Assembly: GCA_027486935.1 (NCBI GenBank)
Contig: JAIXOF010000032.1
Coordinates: 1-62,057, forward strand
Length of the DNA: 62,057 nucleotides
Direction: 5' to 3'
Origin: Cyanobium sp. C1_MAG_00004
Lineage (GTDB): Bacteria; Cyanobacteriota; Cyanobacteriia; PCC-6307; Cyanobiaceae
The notes beneath the pieces were generated by a model that was not told the DNA's origin, did no database searches, and was given only the letters and a program-made list of their open reading frames with translations. Below are positions 18,084-26,746 of the stretch, piece after piece. Positions within the stretch are counted from its first letter, which is position 1; each line of letters opens with the position of its first letter. The translations under genes and the position numbers were made by a program.

Positions 18084-20218
18084 GGCCTGCCCTGGCCCCG
18101 CCGGAACCGGCCAAGGCTCAGTGTCCCTATTGCGGCGTCGGCTGCGGGCTCGAGCTCAGGCCGGCCGTCGATGCTGCTGCTGCTGCCCCCCAGTGGTCCG
18201 TTCGCGGTGACCGCAGCCATCCGTCGTCACTGGGACAGGTCTGCATCAAGGGGGCCACGGTCGCTGAGACCCTGGATCGCAACCGCCTGACGACACCCCT
18301 GTGGCGTGAGCGTCTCGACCACCCGTTCACGCCGATCGGCTGGGAGCGGGCGTTCGCGCTGCTGGTGGAACGCATCCGCGCGACCCTGGCCGGCAAGGGC
18401 CCCCAGGCCCTGGCGATGTACGGCTCCGGTCAGTTTCTGAGTGAGGACTATTACGTCGCCAACAAGCTGTTCAAAGGGGCCCTGGGCAGCAACAACTTTG
18501 ATGCCAATTCGCGGCTGTGCATGAGCTCGGCTGTCGCCGGCTACAGCCGCAGCCTGGGCTCCGACGGACCTCCCTGCTGCTACGACGATCTGGATCTCGC
18601 CGATCTGGTGCTGCTGATCGGCACCAACACGGCCGAATGCCATCCGGTGCTGTTTCAGCGACTGCTGAAGCGCAAGCGCAGGCAGGGTTCAGCGTTTCGA
18701 CTGGTGGTTGTGGATCCCCGCGCCACAGCGACCTCGGCCGCGGCGGACCTGCATCTGCCGATCCGGCCTGGAACCGATGTGGCCCTGTTGTGCGGGGTTG
18801 GTCACCTGCTGGTCGAGCAGGGGGGGCTGGATCACCCCTTCATCGCGGAGCACACCGAAGGCTTCGGCGATCTGTTGGAGCTGTGGCACCGCTGGACGCC
18901 GGCCCAGGTGAGCCAACTGTGCGGGATTGTCGAATCGGACCTCAGACTGCTGGCTGATTGGTGGCTGGACGCAGCCGCTGCGCTCAGCCTCTGGTCGATG
19001 GGGGTGAACCAGAGCAGCGAGGGAACGGCCAAGGTTTCGGCGATCATCAACCTGCACCTGGTCACCGGTCAGATCGGCCGGCCCGGGTCCGGTCCCTTTT
19101 CGCTCACCGGCCAGCCCAATGCCATGGGCGGCCGCGAGGTGGGCGGTCTGGCCCAGCTGTTGCCCGGTTATCGATCGGTGGCAGATCCGCTGCACCGGTC
19201 CCAGGTCGAGCGGCATTGGGGTTTCGCGCCCGGGTCGATCGCGGCGGCTCCCGGCCTGTCGGTCTGGGAACAGATCGAGGCGATGGAGCGGGGCGACCTT
19301 GATCTGTGGTGGGTGGCCGCCACCAATCCGCTGGTCAGCATGCCATCGCTCGATCGGGTCAGGGTGGCGATGGCCCGCTGCCCGATGGTGGTGCTGAGCG
19401 AGGCCTATGCCGGCACCGAAACCGCCGCCATGGCCCACCTGCTGCTGCCTGCGGCCCAGTGGAGCGAGAAGGCCGGGGTGATGACCAACTCGGAGCGGCG
19501 AGTGACCCTTTGTCCTGCCTTTCGCCAGCCTCCCGGTGACGCCAGGCCAGATTGGGCTGTGTTTGCTGAACTTGGCCGTCGGCTCGGCTTTGTCGAGCAG
19601 TTCAGCTACGCCTCGGCCGCCGCTGTCTATGCCGAGTTCGCCGGGCTCACGACGGGTCGCGTCTGCGATGTGAGTGGTCTGAGCCATGGGCTTCTGGCGC
19701 AGCATGGCCCGCAGCAATGGCCCTTTCCAGCGGGGACAGAACCCGGCGGTGGTCAGGCGCGTCTGTATGGCAACCATCGCTTTGCAACGGCTTCAGGCCG
19801 GGCCCGCTTGCTGGCCGAGGCGCCCCTGGGTCTGGCCGAACCGCCCTGTGAGCAGTACCCCCTGGTGCTGACTGTGGGCCGCTATCTGGGCCACTGGCAT
19901 ACGATGACGCGCACCGCCCACGTGGCCCGGGTGGTGCAGCAGCACCCGGAACCCCTGCTCGAGGTCCATCCCGACGATGCGGGACGCCACGGGCTCAGCG
20001 ATGGCGCCATGGCCGAGGTGTGTTCCCGGCGGGGCAGCGTCAGGGCCCGGGTGCAGATCACCGCGGCGATCCGACCGGGCACCGTGTTTCTGCCGATGCA
20101 CTGGGGTGCCAGTCAGGAGCTGGCCTGCGAGGCCAATCGCCTGATGCACGAACAGGCCTGCGACCACTCGAAGCAGCCCGAACTGAAGGCGGCTGCAGTC
20201 ACGTTGAGGAGCTGCTGA
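18077..20218 (+). CDS. narB: Ferredoxin-dependent assimilatory nitrate reductase NarB
   Basis: 713 residues with a GTG start at 18077 or 18080. It reduces nitrate to nitrite with ferredoxin in the cytoplasm. The N-terminal [4Fe-4S] ligands are Cys16, Cys19, Cys23 and Cys56; the likely molybdenum ligand is Cys148 ([10 protein letters not shown]). Other MGD-family landmarks are [49 protein letters not shown] and the C-terminal [15 protein letters not shown]. No diaphorase or FAD domain is present, as expected for NarB. It is coupled to cynS and converges on nrtD. Confidence 0.96.
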   Translation: MVRPALAPPEPAKAQCPYCGVGCGLELRPAVDAAAAAPQWSVRGDRSHPSSLGQVCIKGATVAETLDRNRLTTPLWRERLDHPFTPIGWERAFALLVERIRATLAGKGPQALAMYGSGQFLSEDYYVANKLFKGALGSNNFDANSRLCMSSAVAGYSRSLGSDGPPCCYDDLDLADLVLLIGTNTAECHPVLFQRLLKRKRRQGSAFRLVVVDPRATATSAAADLHLPIRPGTDVALLCGVGHLLVEQGGLDHPFIAEHTEGFGDLLELWHRWTPAQVSQLCGIVESDLRLLADWWLDAAAALSLWSMGVNQSSEGTAKVSAIINLHLVTGQIGRPGSGPFSLTGQPNAMGGREVGGLAQLLPGYRSVADPLHRSQVERHWGFAPGSIAAAPGLSVWEQIEAMERGDLDLWWVAATNPLVSMPSLDRVRVAMARCPMVVLSEAYAGTETAAMAHLLLPAAQWSEKAGVMTNSERRVTLCPAFRQPPGDARPDWAVFAELGRRLGFVEQFSYASAAAVYAEFAGLTTGRVCDVSGLSHGLLAQHGPQQWPFPAGTEPGGGQARLYGNHRFATASGRARLLAEAPLGLAEPPCEQYPLVLTVGRYLGHWHTMTRTAHVARVVQQHPEPLLEVHPDDAGRHGLSDGAMAEVCSRRGSVRARVQITAAIRPGTVFLPMHWGASQELACEANRLMHEQACDHSKQPELKAAAVTLRSC

Positions 20219-20244
20219 ACAATCCTGATTCGCCAGGGTCCGCT

Positions 20245-21084
20245 TCAGTCGTCCTGATGCGCATAGCGTCGATAGAGAAAGTCGAGTGCGTGGTTGCGCA
20301 GTTGGCCGTACTCAGGATCGTTCTGGATCGCTTCGTAAGAGCGCGGCCTTGCAAAGGGCACCGCCATCAGTTCACCGATCGTGGCTGAAGGGCCGTTGGT
20401 CATCATCACGATGCGGTCGGCAAGAAACAGGGCTTCGTCAATGTCGTGCGTGATCATCAGCACGGTCGGTCTGTGTTCGCGCCAGATCGCCAGAAGTTCC
20501 TCCTGCAGTTCCTCTTTGGTGATGGCATCGAGGGCGCCGAACGGCTCATCGAGCACCAGAACCTCAGGCTGAACGGCCAGGGCTCTGGCGATTGCCACCC
20601 GTTGGCGCATGCCACCGGAGATCTCATTGGGTCGTTTGTGGCGAGCCTCGAGCAGGCCCACCATCTCCAGGTGATGATCGACGACGGCGAGCTGGTCCTG
20701 TGCCGTCAGTTCGGATCGGGCGGCTTTCACGGCCAGGGCCACGTTCTGCTCCACCGATTTCCAGGGCAGCAGTGAATAGTTCTGGAACACAACCATCCGG
20801 TCTGGTCCGGGACCCTGGATCGGTTGGTCGTTGAGCGTAACCCTGCCGTTGCTGGGGGTCAGAAAGCCGGACACCATGTTCAGCAGTGTGCTTTTGCCGC
20901 AACCGGAATGGCCGACAACGCAGATGAACTCACCTTTGGCCACCTGCAGATTGATGTCCCTCAAGGCCTCGAACGGGCCGTTCTTGGTCTGGAACACCTG
21001 CCCTACACCCTCAAAACACAGATAATCAGGGTCGCGCGCCAGATCGCGATCAAAGGTTTCGAGGCTGGATGAAAGGGTGGTCAT
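20245..21084 (-). CDS. nrtD: Nitrate ABC transporter ATP-binding protein NrtD
   Basis: 279 residues. ATPase subunit of the nitrate/nitrite importer: Walker A GHSGCGKSTLL, Q-loop VVFQNYSLLPW, signature ISGGMRQRVAIARAL, Walker B VLVLDEPFGALD and H-loop MITHDIDEALFL. It belongs to the NitT/TauT class. The ATG overlaps the nrtC stop by four bases. It is the last gene of nrtABCD. Confidence 0.95.
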   Translation of the reverse strand: MTTLSSSLETFDRDLARDPDYLCFEGVGQVFQTKNGPFEALRDINLQVAKGEFICVVGHSGCGKSTLLNMVSGFLTPSNGRVTLNDQPIQGPGPDRMVVFQNYSLLPWKSVEQNVALAVKAARSELTAQDQLAVVDHHLEMVGLLEARHKRPNEISGGMRQRVAIARALAVQPEVLVLDEPFGALDAITKEELQEELLAIWREHRPTVLMITHDIDEALFLADRIVMMTNGPSATIGELMAVPFARPRSYEAIQNDPEYGQLRNHALDFLYRRYAHQDD

Positions 21085-23132
21085 GACGCTGGGGTCTCCG
21101 TTGTCGTCGTGGCACGCCTGACGGCACCGCTCGGCAGCGGTGTCACGGCAATGGCTGTGTTGTGGTTGAAGGGGAGCGCTTCGAGATAGCTGAGCGGTTC
21201 GTCCTGGTCAAAGGGCCCGCCGCAGGCCAGCTCAATCGGGTACCGGTCCGGACTGAGGGCTGCCAGCCCCTCCTGTTCGAGTGCGGCGCTGCAGAAATCA
21301 TTGCGGTAGACCTGTCCGAGCAGTTCGAGCCGGTTGCGTGGAAACGGGTTCCACCCCCAGCGGCTGAACTGGGTCAGGATCCAGGCGCCTTCAGCACTGT
21401 TGGCCACATGGGCTCGGTCGCTGTGATAGCGATTGAGAGGCAGCAGGTTGGACGTGTTCTGCGCGTTGCCCAGGTTGAACTGCCGTTGCAGGGCGAGTGC
21501 GGCATCGATGCCGAGCCACTGCGGTCTGCTGAGCAGTCCAACCAGGTTGTCGTGGTTGCCTCCGTTTTCGCAGAATTGGCCCCCACGGATCAGAGCACTG
21601 CACACATCCAGCAGCAGCGATTCGTTGTTGGCAGCCCAGCCTTGATGGCAGGTCAGAACTTTTTCGGGGTGACCGCTCCAGATGTCGAGGTCGGTGGCCA
21701 GCACATAGCCCAGGCCGGTTTCCATCGCCTTGGCAACGCGATAGCGGCCGGCGATGAAGCCGTCGATCTCGCCATTGCGCAACGCCGACTGAATGGCCAG
21801 TGGCGACAGGACCTGGAAATCAACGGCTTGGTCAGGGTTGATGCCACCGCTGGCCAGCCAGTGACGCAGCAGCAGGTCCTGCATGCTCCCCTTCTGGCCG
21901 ACGGCCAGGCGCAGGCGCTCGTCACGGGCGTTCAGCAGTGCCGCCAGATCCGGCAGGGTGTGGACATTCAGGTCGCGAAAACGCTGTGCCAGGCAGATCG
22001 CGTTGCCGCTGCGGGTCACCGTCATCGGTGTGATCGCCGGCCAGCTGGGCTGGCCGTGCAATCCCAGGGTCAGGGCGAGGGGGGTGCTGGCCGAGGTGAT
22101 CGCCAGTTGCAGGTCACCGGCCCGGAGCTGTTCCTCCATCTGCTGCCAGCGGTGAAACACCACAGGAATCAGCTGGATGTTGCGGTCGCTGAAGAAGCCC
22201 CGGTCGAGGGCCACAGCCATCGGCGCGATATCCAGTCCGGGCAGGTAGCCGATGCGCACCGTGCGCTGGGCCATGGCCACAGCGTCGGAAGCAGGTTGCG
22301 GGACTGACGGGCTCGGCAGGCTGGTGCTGAGCGGCTGGCGGTTCTGCTTGAGGCGTCGCTGCTGCTGCAGGAAATTGATCAGTTCACCGCGCAGCCGGTA
22401 GTAGTCGGGGTGTTCCATCACCTCGAGCCTCTCCCGAGGGCGCGGCAGGGACACCTTGAGGATCTGGCCGATGCCTGCCGCGGGGCCATTGGTGAGGCAG
22501 ACCACCCGGTCAGACAGCAGCAGCGCTTCATCGACCGAATGGGTCACCATCACGGTGGTGACACCAGCCTGTTGGCAGATCTGCATGAGCTGTTGCTGCA
22601 GATTGCCGCGGGTGAGGGCATCGAGGGCGCCGAACGGCTCATCCAGAAGCAGCAGCCTGGGTCGGATCGCCAGGGCGCGGGCAATGGCTACCCGTTGCTT
22701 CATGCCGCCCGAAAGTTCGGCAGGCAATTTGTCGGCAGCGTGGCCCAGGCCCACCAACGCAATGCTCTGTTCAACGCGCTCGTGACGCTCGGCCTGGCTG
22801 GACTCGCGCATCACGTTGTTGACCGCCAGGGCAATGTTCTGGCGCACGCTCTGCCAGGGCAGCAGCGAGTAGTTCTGGAACACCACCATGCGGTCGGGAC
22901 CTGGATCAGTCACCTGCCGGCTGTCCATCAGGATGCCGCCTGTGTTCGCCTGATCGAGCCCTGCCATCAGGTTCAGCAGGGTGGATTTGCCGCAGCCAGA
23001 ATGCCCGATCAGAGAGATGAACTCGCCTTCGGCAATGTTGAGGTTGATGTCTTTCAGCGCGACATAGGTGCCGCCCTTGGGTAGGTCGAAAGATCGCGTG
23101 ACGTTGTCAACTGTGACCATGGCCCTGTCCAT
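21081..23132 (-). CDS. nrtC: Nitrate ABC transporter NrtC: ATPase fused to an NrtA-like domain
   Basis: 683 residues. Residues 1 to about 255 are an ABC ATPase (GHSGCGKSTLL, LSGGMKQRVAIARAL, LLLLDEPFGALD, VTHSVDEALLL). After a polar linker, residues from about 288 form a periplasmic-binding-protein-like domain homologous to NrtA (VRIGYLPGLDIAPMAVALD, VGQKGSMQDLLLRHWL). In cyanobacteria this domain mediates inhibition of uptake by ammonium. The ATG at 23132 overlaps the nrtB stop; a GTG one codon upstream and an ATG at 23120 are alternatives. Confidence 0.95.
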   Translation of the reverse strand: MDRAMVTVDNVTRSFDLPKGGTYVALKDINLNIAEGEFISLIGHSGCGKSTLLNLMAGLDQANTGGILMDSRQVTDPGPDRMVVFQNYSLLPWQSVRQNIALAVNNVMRESSQAERHERVEQSIALVGLGHAADKLPAELSGGMKQRVAIARALAIRPRLLLLDEPFGALDALTRGNLQQQLMQICQQAGVTTVMVTHSVDEALLLSDRVVCLTNGPAAGIGQILKVSLPRPRERLEVMEHPDYYRLRGELINFLQQQRRLKQNRQPLSTSLPSPSVPQPASDAVAMAQRTVRIGYLPGLDIAPMAVALDRGFFSDRNIQLIPVVFHRWQQMEEQLRAGDLQLAITSASTPLALTLGLHGQPSWPAITPMTVTRSGNAICLAQRFRDLNVHTLPDLAALLNARDERLRLAVGQKGSMQDLLLRHWLASGGINPDQAVDFQVLSPLAIQSALRNGEIDGFIAGRYRVAKAMETGLGYVLATDLDIWSGHPEKVLTCHQGWAANNESLLLDVCSALIRGGQFCENGGNHDNLVGLLSRPQWLGIDAALALQRQFNLGNAQNTSNLLPLNRYHSDRAHVANSAEGAWILTQFSRWGWNPFPRNRLELLGQVYRNDFCSAALEQEGLAALSPDRYPIELACGGPFDQDEPLSYLEALPFNHNTAIAVTPLPSGAVRRATTTTETPAS

Positions 23133-23974
23133 CACTTGCCCCCCTTGGCCACCAGGGTGCCGACGGCGCCCACCAGGCGATCGAGGGCCAGACCCACCAG
23201 GCCGATCACCACAATCGCCAGAATGATCTGACTGGTACTTGTATCGCCACCGGCGTTGTACGCGTCCCAGATGAAAAAGCCGATGCCGCCATCGGCTTTG
23301 AGCATTTCAGCGGCCACGATTGCGAGCCAGGCAAGGCCGATGGCAATGCGTAGACCGGTGAACACATAAGGGGCTGTGGCCGGCATTAAAATGTCGCCCA
23401 GGTAGCTGCGTTTTCTCAGTCGCAACACACGGGCAACGTTGGTGTAATCCTGTGGGATTTCATTGATGCCAACGGCCGTGTTGATCACGATCGGCCACAC
23501 CGCGGTGATGAAGATGACAAAGATGGCTGCTGAGTCTGCCTGTTGAAATAGCAACAGTGAGATCGGCAACCAGGCCAGTGGCGGCACCGTGCGCAGCACC
23601 TGAATCAGCGGATCAAAGCCCCGGCGCAGAAAACGGTTCAGGCCGATAGCCAGACCAGCGGCGATGCCGATTACAGCGGCCAGGCTGTAACCAACGGCCA
23701 CCCGTTGCAGCGATATCAGCAGCTGCAGCCCCAGCCCCTTGGACGTGCCGCCATCGTCGAAGAAGGGATTGATGATGTAAGGGTCCCAGGTCTGGCTGAT
23801 CACCTGAATCGGCCCTGGAAAGCCTTCGCTGTTGAATTGTGCAAGGAATTGCCACAGGACCAGAGTTAGGCCGATGCAGACCACTGGAGCCTTGATCTGG
23901 TTGGCCAGGGGTGAACGCAGCCAGCTGGCCGTAGGGCGGCGTTTGCTGCGGGAGGTGGCAGAAAGGCTGGTCAT
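23132..23974 (-). CDS. nrtB: Nitrate ABC transporter permease NrtB
   Basis: 280 residues with about six membrane segments. The NitT/TauT permease loop is visible as RVLRLRKRSYLGDILMPATA and LAWLAIVAAEMLKADGGIG. The N-terminus is basic (SRSKRRPTASWLRSPLANQ). The ATG at 23974 is preferred to a TTG ten codons upstream. It forms the channel of the importer with NrtC and NrtD. A hairpin in the 129-bp gap separates it from nrtA. Confidence 0.94.
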   Translation of the reverse strand: MTSLSATSRSKRRPTASWLRSPLANQIKAPVVCIGLTLVLWQFLAQFNSEGFPGPIQVISQTWDPYIINPFFDDGGTSKGLGLQLLISLQRVAVGYSLAAVIGIAAGLAIGLNRFLRRGFDPLIQVLRTVPPLAWLPISLLLFQQADSAAIFVIFITAVWPIVINTAVGINEIPQDYTNVARVLRLRKRSYLGDILMPATAPYVFTGLRIAIGLAWLAIVAAEMLKADGGIGFFIWDAYNAGGDTSTSQIILAIVVIGLVGLALDRLVGAVGTLVAKGGK

Positions 23975-24011
23975 GGATCGGCGCAGCTGGTGGGCAATGA
24001 GCAAAGAAGAT

Positions 24012-24037
24012 GGGCGGTGAGGATCGGTTCACCGCCC
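24012..24037 (-). terminator. Hairpin between nrtA and nrtB, possible attenuating terminator
   Basis: A perfect 9-bp GC-rich stem, GGGCGGTGA with TCACCGCCC, and an 8-nt loop. On the transcript strand it is followed by ATCTTCTTTG, only partly U-rich. It could stop part of the transcripts or protect the nrtA mRNA end, so that binding protein is made in excess of permease. Confidence 0.5.
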
Positions 24038-24103
24038 AGGGGCAATCAGGCTTCCGCGAATCGAGGGCGGTCGTGCTGGGTGTTGCAGCTTCCGCCCGCC
24101 GAC

Positions 24104-25399
24104 TCATTTCATTGCCTTGATTTTCACGGTGTTCAGATAGGCCTTGGGATTGTTGGCATCAAACCTGACTCCGTCGAAGAACACCTCGACCCCGCGTGAG
24201 TCACCGGCGGGTCCATTGCCATAGCCGTTGGCTTTGGCAGCCTGGCGCCACAGGTCGCTGCGGTTCACCTTGTTGACCAGGCCTTTGATATCGGTTCCTT
24301 TGGGCAGATAACCCCAGCGGATGTCCTCGGTCACGAACCAGGTGTCGTGGCTCTTGTAAGGGAACGAGGCATTGTTGGCCCAGAACTTCATCTTGTAGGG
24401 CGAGTTCTTGACGATGCGCCCGTCGCCGTAATCGACGGTTCCCTGCAGGCGAGGCAGCAGGTCAGCCACGCTGGCCTTGACATACTTGTCCTGGGCCAGG
24501 ATGGTTGCCAGTTCGGTGGTGTTGGCGGGGTTGTCAGCCCACTTCTGGGCCTGTTGAACCGCCATCAGCAGCCGCAGAGTGGCGTTCGGGTTCTTCTTGA
24601 CCCAGTCGGCCCGCATCGAGAAGGCCTTCTCGGGATGCTCCTTCCACAGTTCGCCGGTCTGCAGGGCGGTGTAGCCCAGTTTCTTGTTGACCAGGCGCTC
24701 GTTCCAGGGCTCACCCACGCAGAAGGTGTCCATGGTGCCGGACTGCATGTTGGCCACCATCTGCGGCGGGGGGATCACCACCAGATCGGCCTGCTTGTTG
24801 GGGTCGATGCCATTGGCGGCCAGCCAGTAGCGCATCCACAGGTCATGGGTGCCGCCCGGGAAGGTGACGGCAGCCTTGAACTTGTCGCCGCTGCTGTTCT
24901 TCTTGGCGACCACCTGCGGCAGGTTGGCCGACTTGACCTTGAGTTTGGCGGCCAGGAAGTCCTTGGACACAGAAATGCCCTGGCCCTGGGTGTTGAGGCG
25001 CGCCAGAAGCACCATCGGCACCGGTTTCTTGCTCTTGCTGATCGCACCGGTGGTCAGCAGGTAGGGCATCGGCGAGAGAATGTGGGCGCCGTCAATGCCG
25101 CCACGGGCACCCCCCAGTTCGAGGTTGTCACGGGTGACCGCCCAGGAGGTCTGCTTCTTGAGCTCGACCCCGGTCATGCCCTGTTTGGCGAAGAAGCCCT
25201 TTTCCTTAGCAACAATCAGGGGGGCGGCATCGGTCAGGGCAATGAACCCCAGCTCCACACTGGTGGTTTCCGGTTTGCCCGGGGCGGCCTGAACCGGGCC
25301 GGCGCTCAGCAGGCTGGCGATGCCGCCGAACTGAACGACGACACCGCTGGCGACGGTGAGTCCGGTGAGCAGTGCTTGGCGTCGGGTGAGGTTGGACAT
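24104..25399 (-). CDS. nrtA: Nitrate/nitrite-binding protein NrtA
   Basis: 431 residues. High-affinity substrate-binding protein of the nitrate importer. A twin-arginine signal is seen (TRRQALLTG, hydrophobic stretch, then an Ala-rich GPVQA cleavage region near residue 38). The mature part has ELGFIALTDAAPLIVAKEKG, FPGGTHDLWMRYWLAANGID, MDTFCVGEPWNERLV and VTEDIRWGYLP, all NrtA landmarks. The lipobox cysteine that anchors NrtA in the Synechococcus elongatus type is absent from the signal region. It is the first gene of nrtABCD. Confidence 0.95.
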   Translation of the reverse strand: MSNLTRRQALLTGLTVASGVVVQFGGIASLLSAGPVQAAPGKPETTSVELGFIALTDAAPLIVAKEKGFFAKQGMTGVELKKQTSWAVTRDNLELGGARGGIDGAHILSPMPYLLTTGAISKSKKPVPMVLLARLNTQGQGISVSKDFLAAKLKVKSANLPQVVAKKNSSGDKFKAAVTFPGGTHDLWMRYWLAANGIDPNKQADLVVIPPPQMVANMQSGTMDTFCVGEPWNERLVNKKLGYTALQTGELWKEHPEKAFSMRADWVKKNPNATLRLLMAVQQAQKWADNPANTTELATILAQDKYVKASVADLLPRLQGTVDYGDGRIVKNSPYKMKFWANNASFPYKSHDTWFVTEDIRWGYLPKGTDIKGLVNKVNRSDLWRQAAKANGYGNGPAGDSRGVEVFFDGVRFDANNPKAYLNTVKIKAMK

Positions 25400-25625
25400 G
25401 GGAATGGCAACAGGTGGATCAGGGCGTGGCCCGCATCGCGGGGATGCACCACGTCGAATGTCTTTGGGGCGCGGTGGCTGAACGCCGGGTGTTGCAGCGG
25501 TTGACGATGCGCCGCTTGCAACGGGCCGTGTTGGCGCTCAGGCTGACCAACGGGGCTAAGAACACCACGCTGCTGGAGCCCTGCTCCGTCGCCGTCGTTA
25601 CCAAATGGCAGACCCGGGGGTTGGC
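25400..25625. promoter_or_regulatory. Upstream region of nrtA
   Basis: This 226-bp gap holds no convincing gene. On the minus strand GTAACGACGGCGAC near 25592-25605 has the GTA-N8-GAC form, one base from the NtcA consensus GTA-N8-TAC, but no TAnnnT box lies 22 bp downstream. A small inverted repeat, GGAGC-CCT-GCTCC, is at 25576-25588. NtcA control is expected for this operon, but the site is uncertain. Confidence 0.25.
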
Positions 25626-26717
25626 TCAGCGGCGCAACCGTTCCAGTTGCTGGTGTCCTGTGCGGGCCTGCAGCAGCGCCCGGGCCTGGGCCAGGCCGGC
25701 GCTCAGGCTGTCCAACGCTCCCGCCTGCCACAGATAGGCCCCGAGGTTCCACAGCAGGGCGGTGGCCAGGGGCCCCTCTCCCTGCAGGGCCTGCAGGGCG
25801 TGCTCCCGCCATGTCTCGATGGAGGTGAACGCCTGTTCCTCGGCCTCAAGGCCGTGGTCGCGCGGGTGCAATAGCAACCGCTCGGGTTCGCCCCCCCGCA
25901 GCCTGGAGCAGATGCCGGCCCTGGTTGTGGGCAGATCTGTTGAGCCCTCCAGGCCCTTGACCATCAACACATCGGCTTCGCCGGCGGCTCGCAGCGCGTC
26001 CCAGGCGCGGGCCTCGGTTGGCGGGTGCACAAAGCCGCTCACCAGCAGGTGCGGGCCCTGGTGGGGCGTCCACAGCAGTTCCAGGCTGGCGATCGGTGGA
26101 CGTTTACCGATCTCCGCCCTGATCGGAATCAGCCTTGCGGCCGCCTGGAAATGGGTCGGCAGGTGGGCGAGGGCCAGGCCGTGGCGATCCAGGTGCTCCT
26201 GCACCGCCGTCAGCTCGAGCGTGCACCAGTCGACGCCAAGACTGGCGAACAGCTCGGCCAGGGTGACGCCGTACTTGACCGGCATCGGCACCCCTCCGTG
26301 CAGCACCACGGGCACTCCGGCGGCGCTCAGCAGCAGGGCCAGCAGCGGTAGCAGCGGTGCCGTGCGCGTGCGTCCGTCGTAGGGCACGCCGAAGCACAGT
26401 GGCCGACGACCGATGCTGTGCAGCCGGGGCCCGTGCTGGTTGTAGCTGTCCAGCATGCCGGTCAGCTCGAGCGGCGCCGGCCGCCGGATGCGGTGGGCGA
26501 TCAGAAAAGCCCCCAGCTGGGCATCCGTGGCCTGCCCGCCCAGCATCAGGTCCATCGCTTCGCGGGCTTCTTCGCGGCTCAGGCCCGTGCTGGTGTGTTC
26601 GCCACTGCCCACCTTGCCGATCAGCTCCCGGAAGCGTCGCTGCCCGGGCGGAATCTCCGGAGCCCGGCTCGGATTCAGTAGCGATGGCGACACGCGGGGG
26701 GGCCGGTCGTTCAGCAC
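25626..26717 (-). CDS. Anthranilate phosphoribosyltransferase-like protein (TrpD2/YbiB type)
   Basis: 363 residues. The N-terminal helical domain (REEAREAMDLMLGGQATDAQ, LGAFLIAHRIRRP) and the alpha/beta domain are those of glycosyltransferase family 3. The TrpD glycine-rich PRPP loop (GTGGD...N) is replaced by GVPYDGRTRTAP, and GGVPMPVKYGVTLAELFASL stands where TrpD has its HGNR region, so true TrpD activity is doubtful. E. coli YbiB, of the same divergent group, binds nucleic acids. Such genes often neighbour nirA in picocyanobacteria, as I recall. It is divergent from nirA with only 29 bp between starts. Confidence 0.75.
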   Translation of the reverse strand: MLNDRPPRVSPSLLNPSRAPEIPPGQRRFRELIGKVGSGEHTSTGLSREEAREAMDLMLGGQATDAQLGAFLIAHRIRRPAPLELTGMLDSYNQHGPRLHSIGRRPLCFGVPYDGRTRTAPLLPLLALLLSAAGVPVVLHGGVPMPVKYGVTLAELFASLGVDWCTLELTAVQEHLDRHGLALAHLPTHFQAAARLIPIRAEIGKRPPIASLELLWTPHQGPHLLVSGFVHPPTEARAWDALRAAGEADVLMVKGLEGSTDLPTTRAGICSRLRGGEPERLLLHPRDHGLEAEEQAFTSIETWREHALQALQGEGPLATALLWNLGAYLWQAGALDSLSAGLAQARALLQARTGHQQLERLRR

Positions 26718-26746
26718 ATTCTCAACGTTGCCGATCCCCCATCACC

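Noticed and set aside
25419-25604. Short minus-strand ORF upstream of nrtA
   Set aside because: Sixty-one codons without similarity to anything I recognise, in the expected promoter region.
26678-26691. GTA-N8-GAC as an NtcA site for nirA
   Set aside because: It is one base off, has no TAnnnT box at the right distance and lies within another coding sequence; such half-matches are expected by chance.
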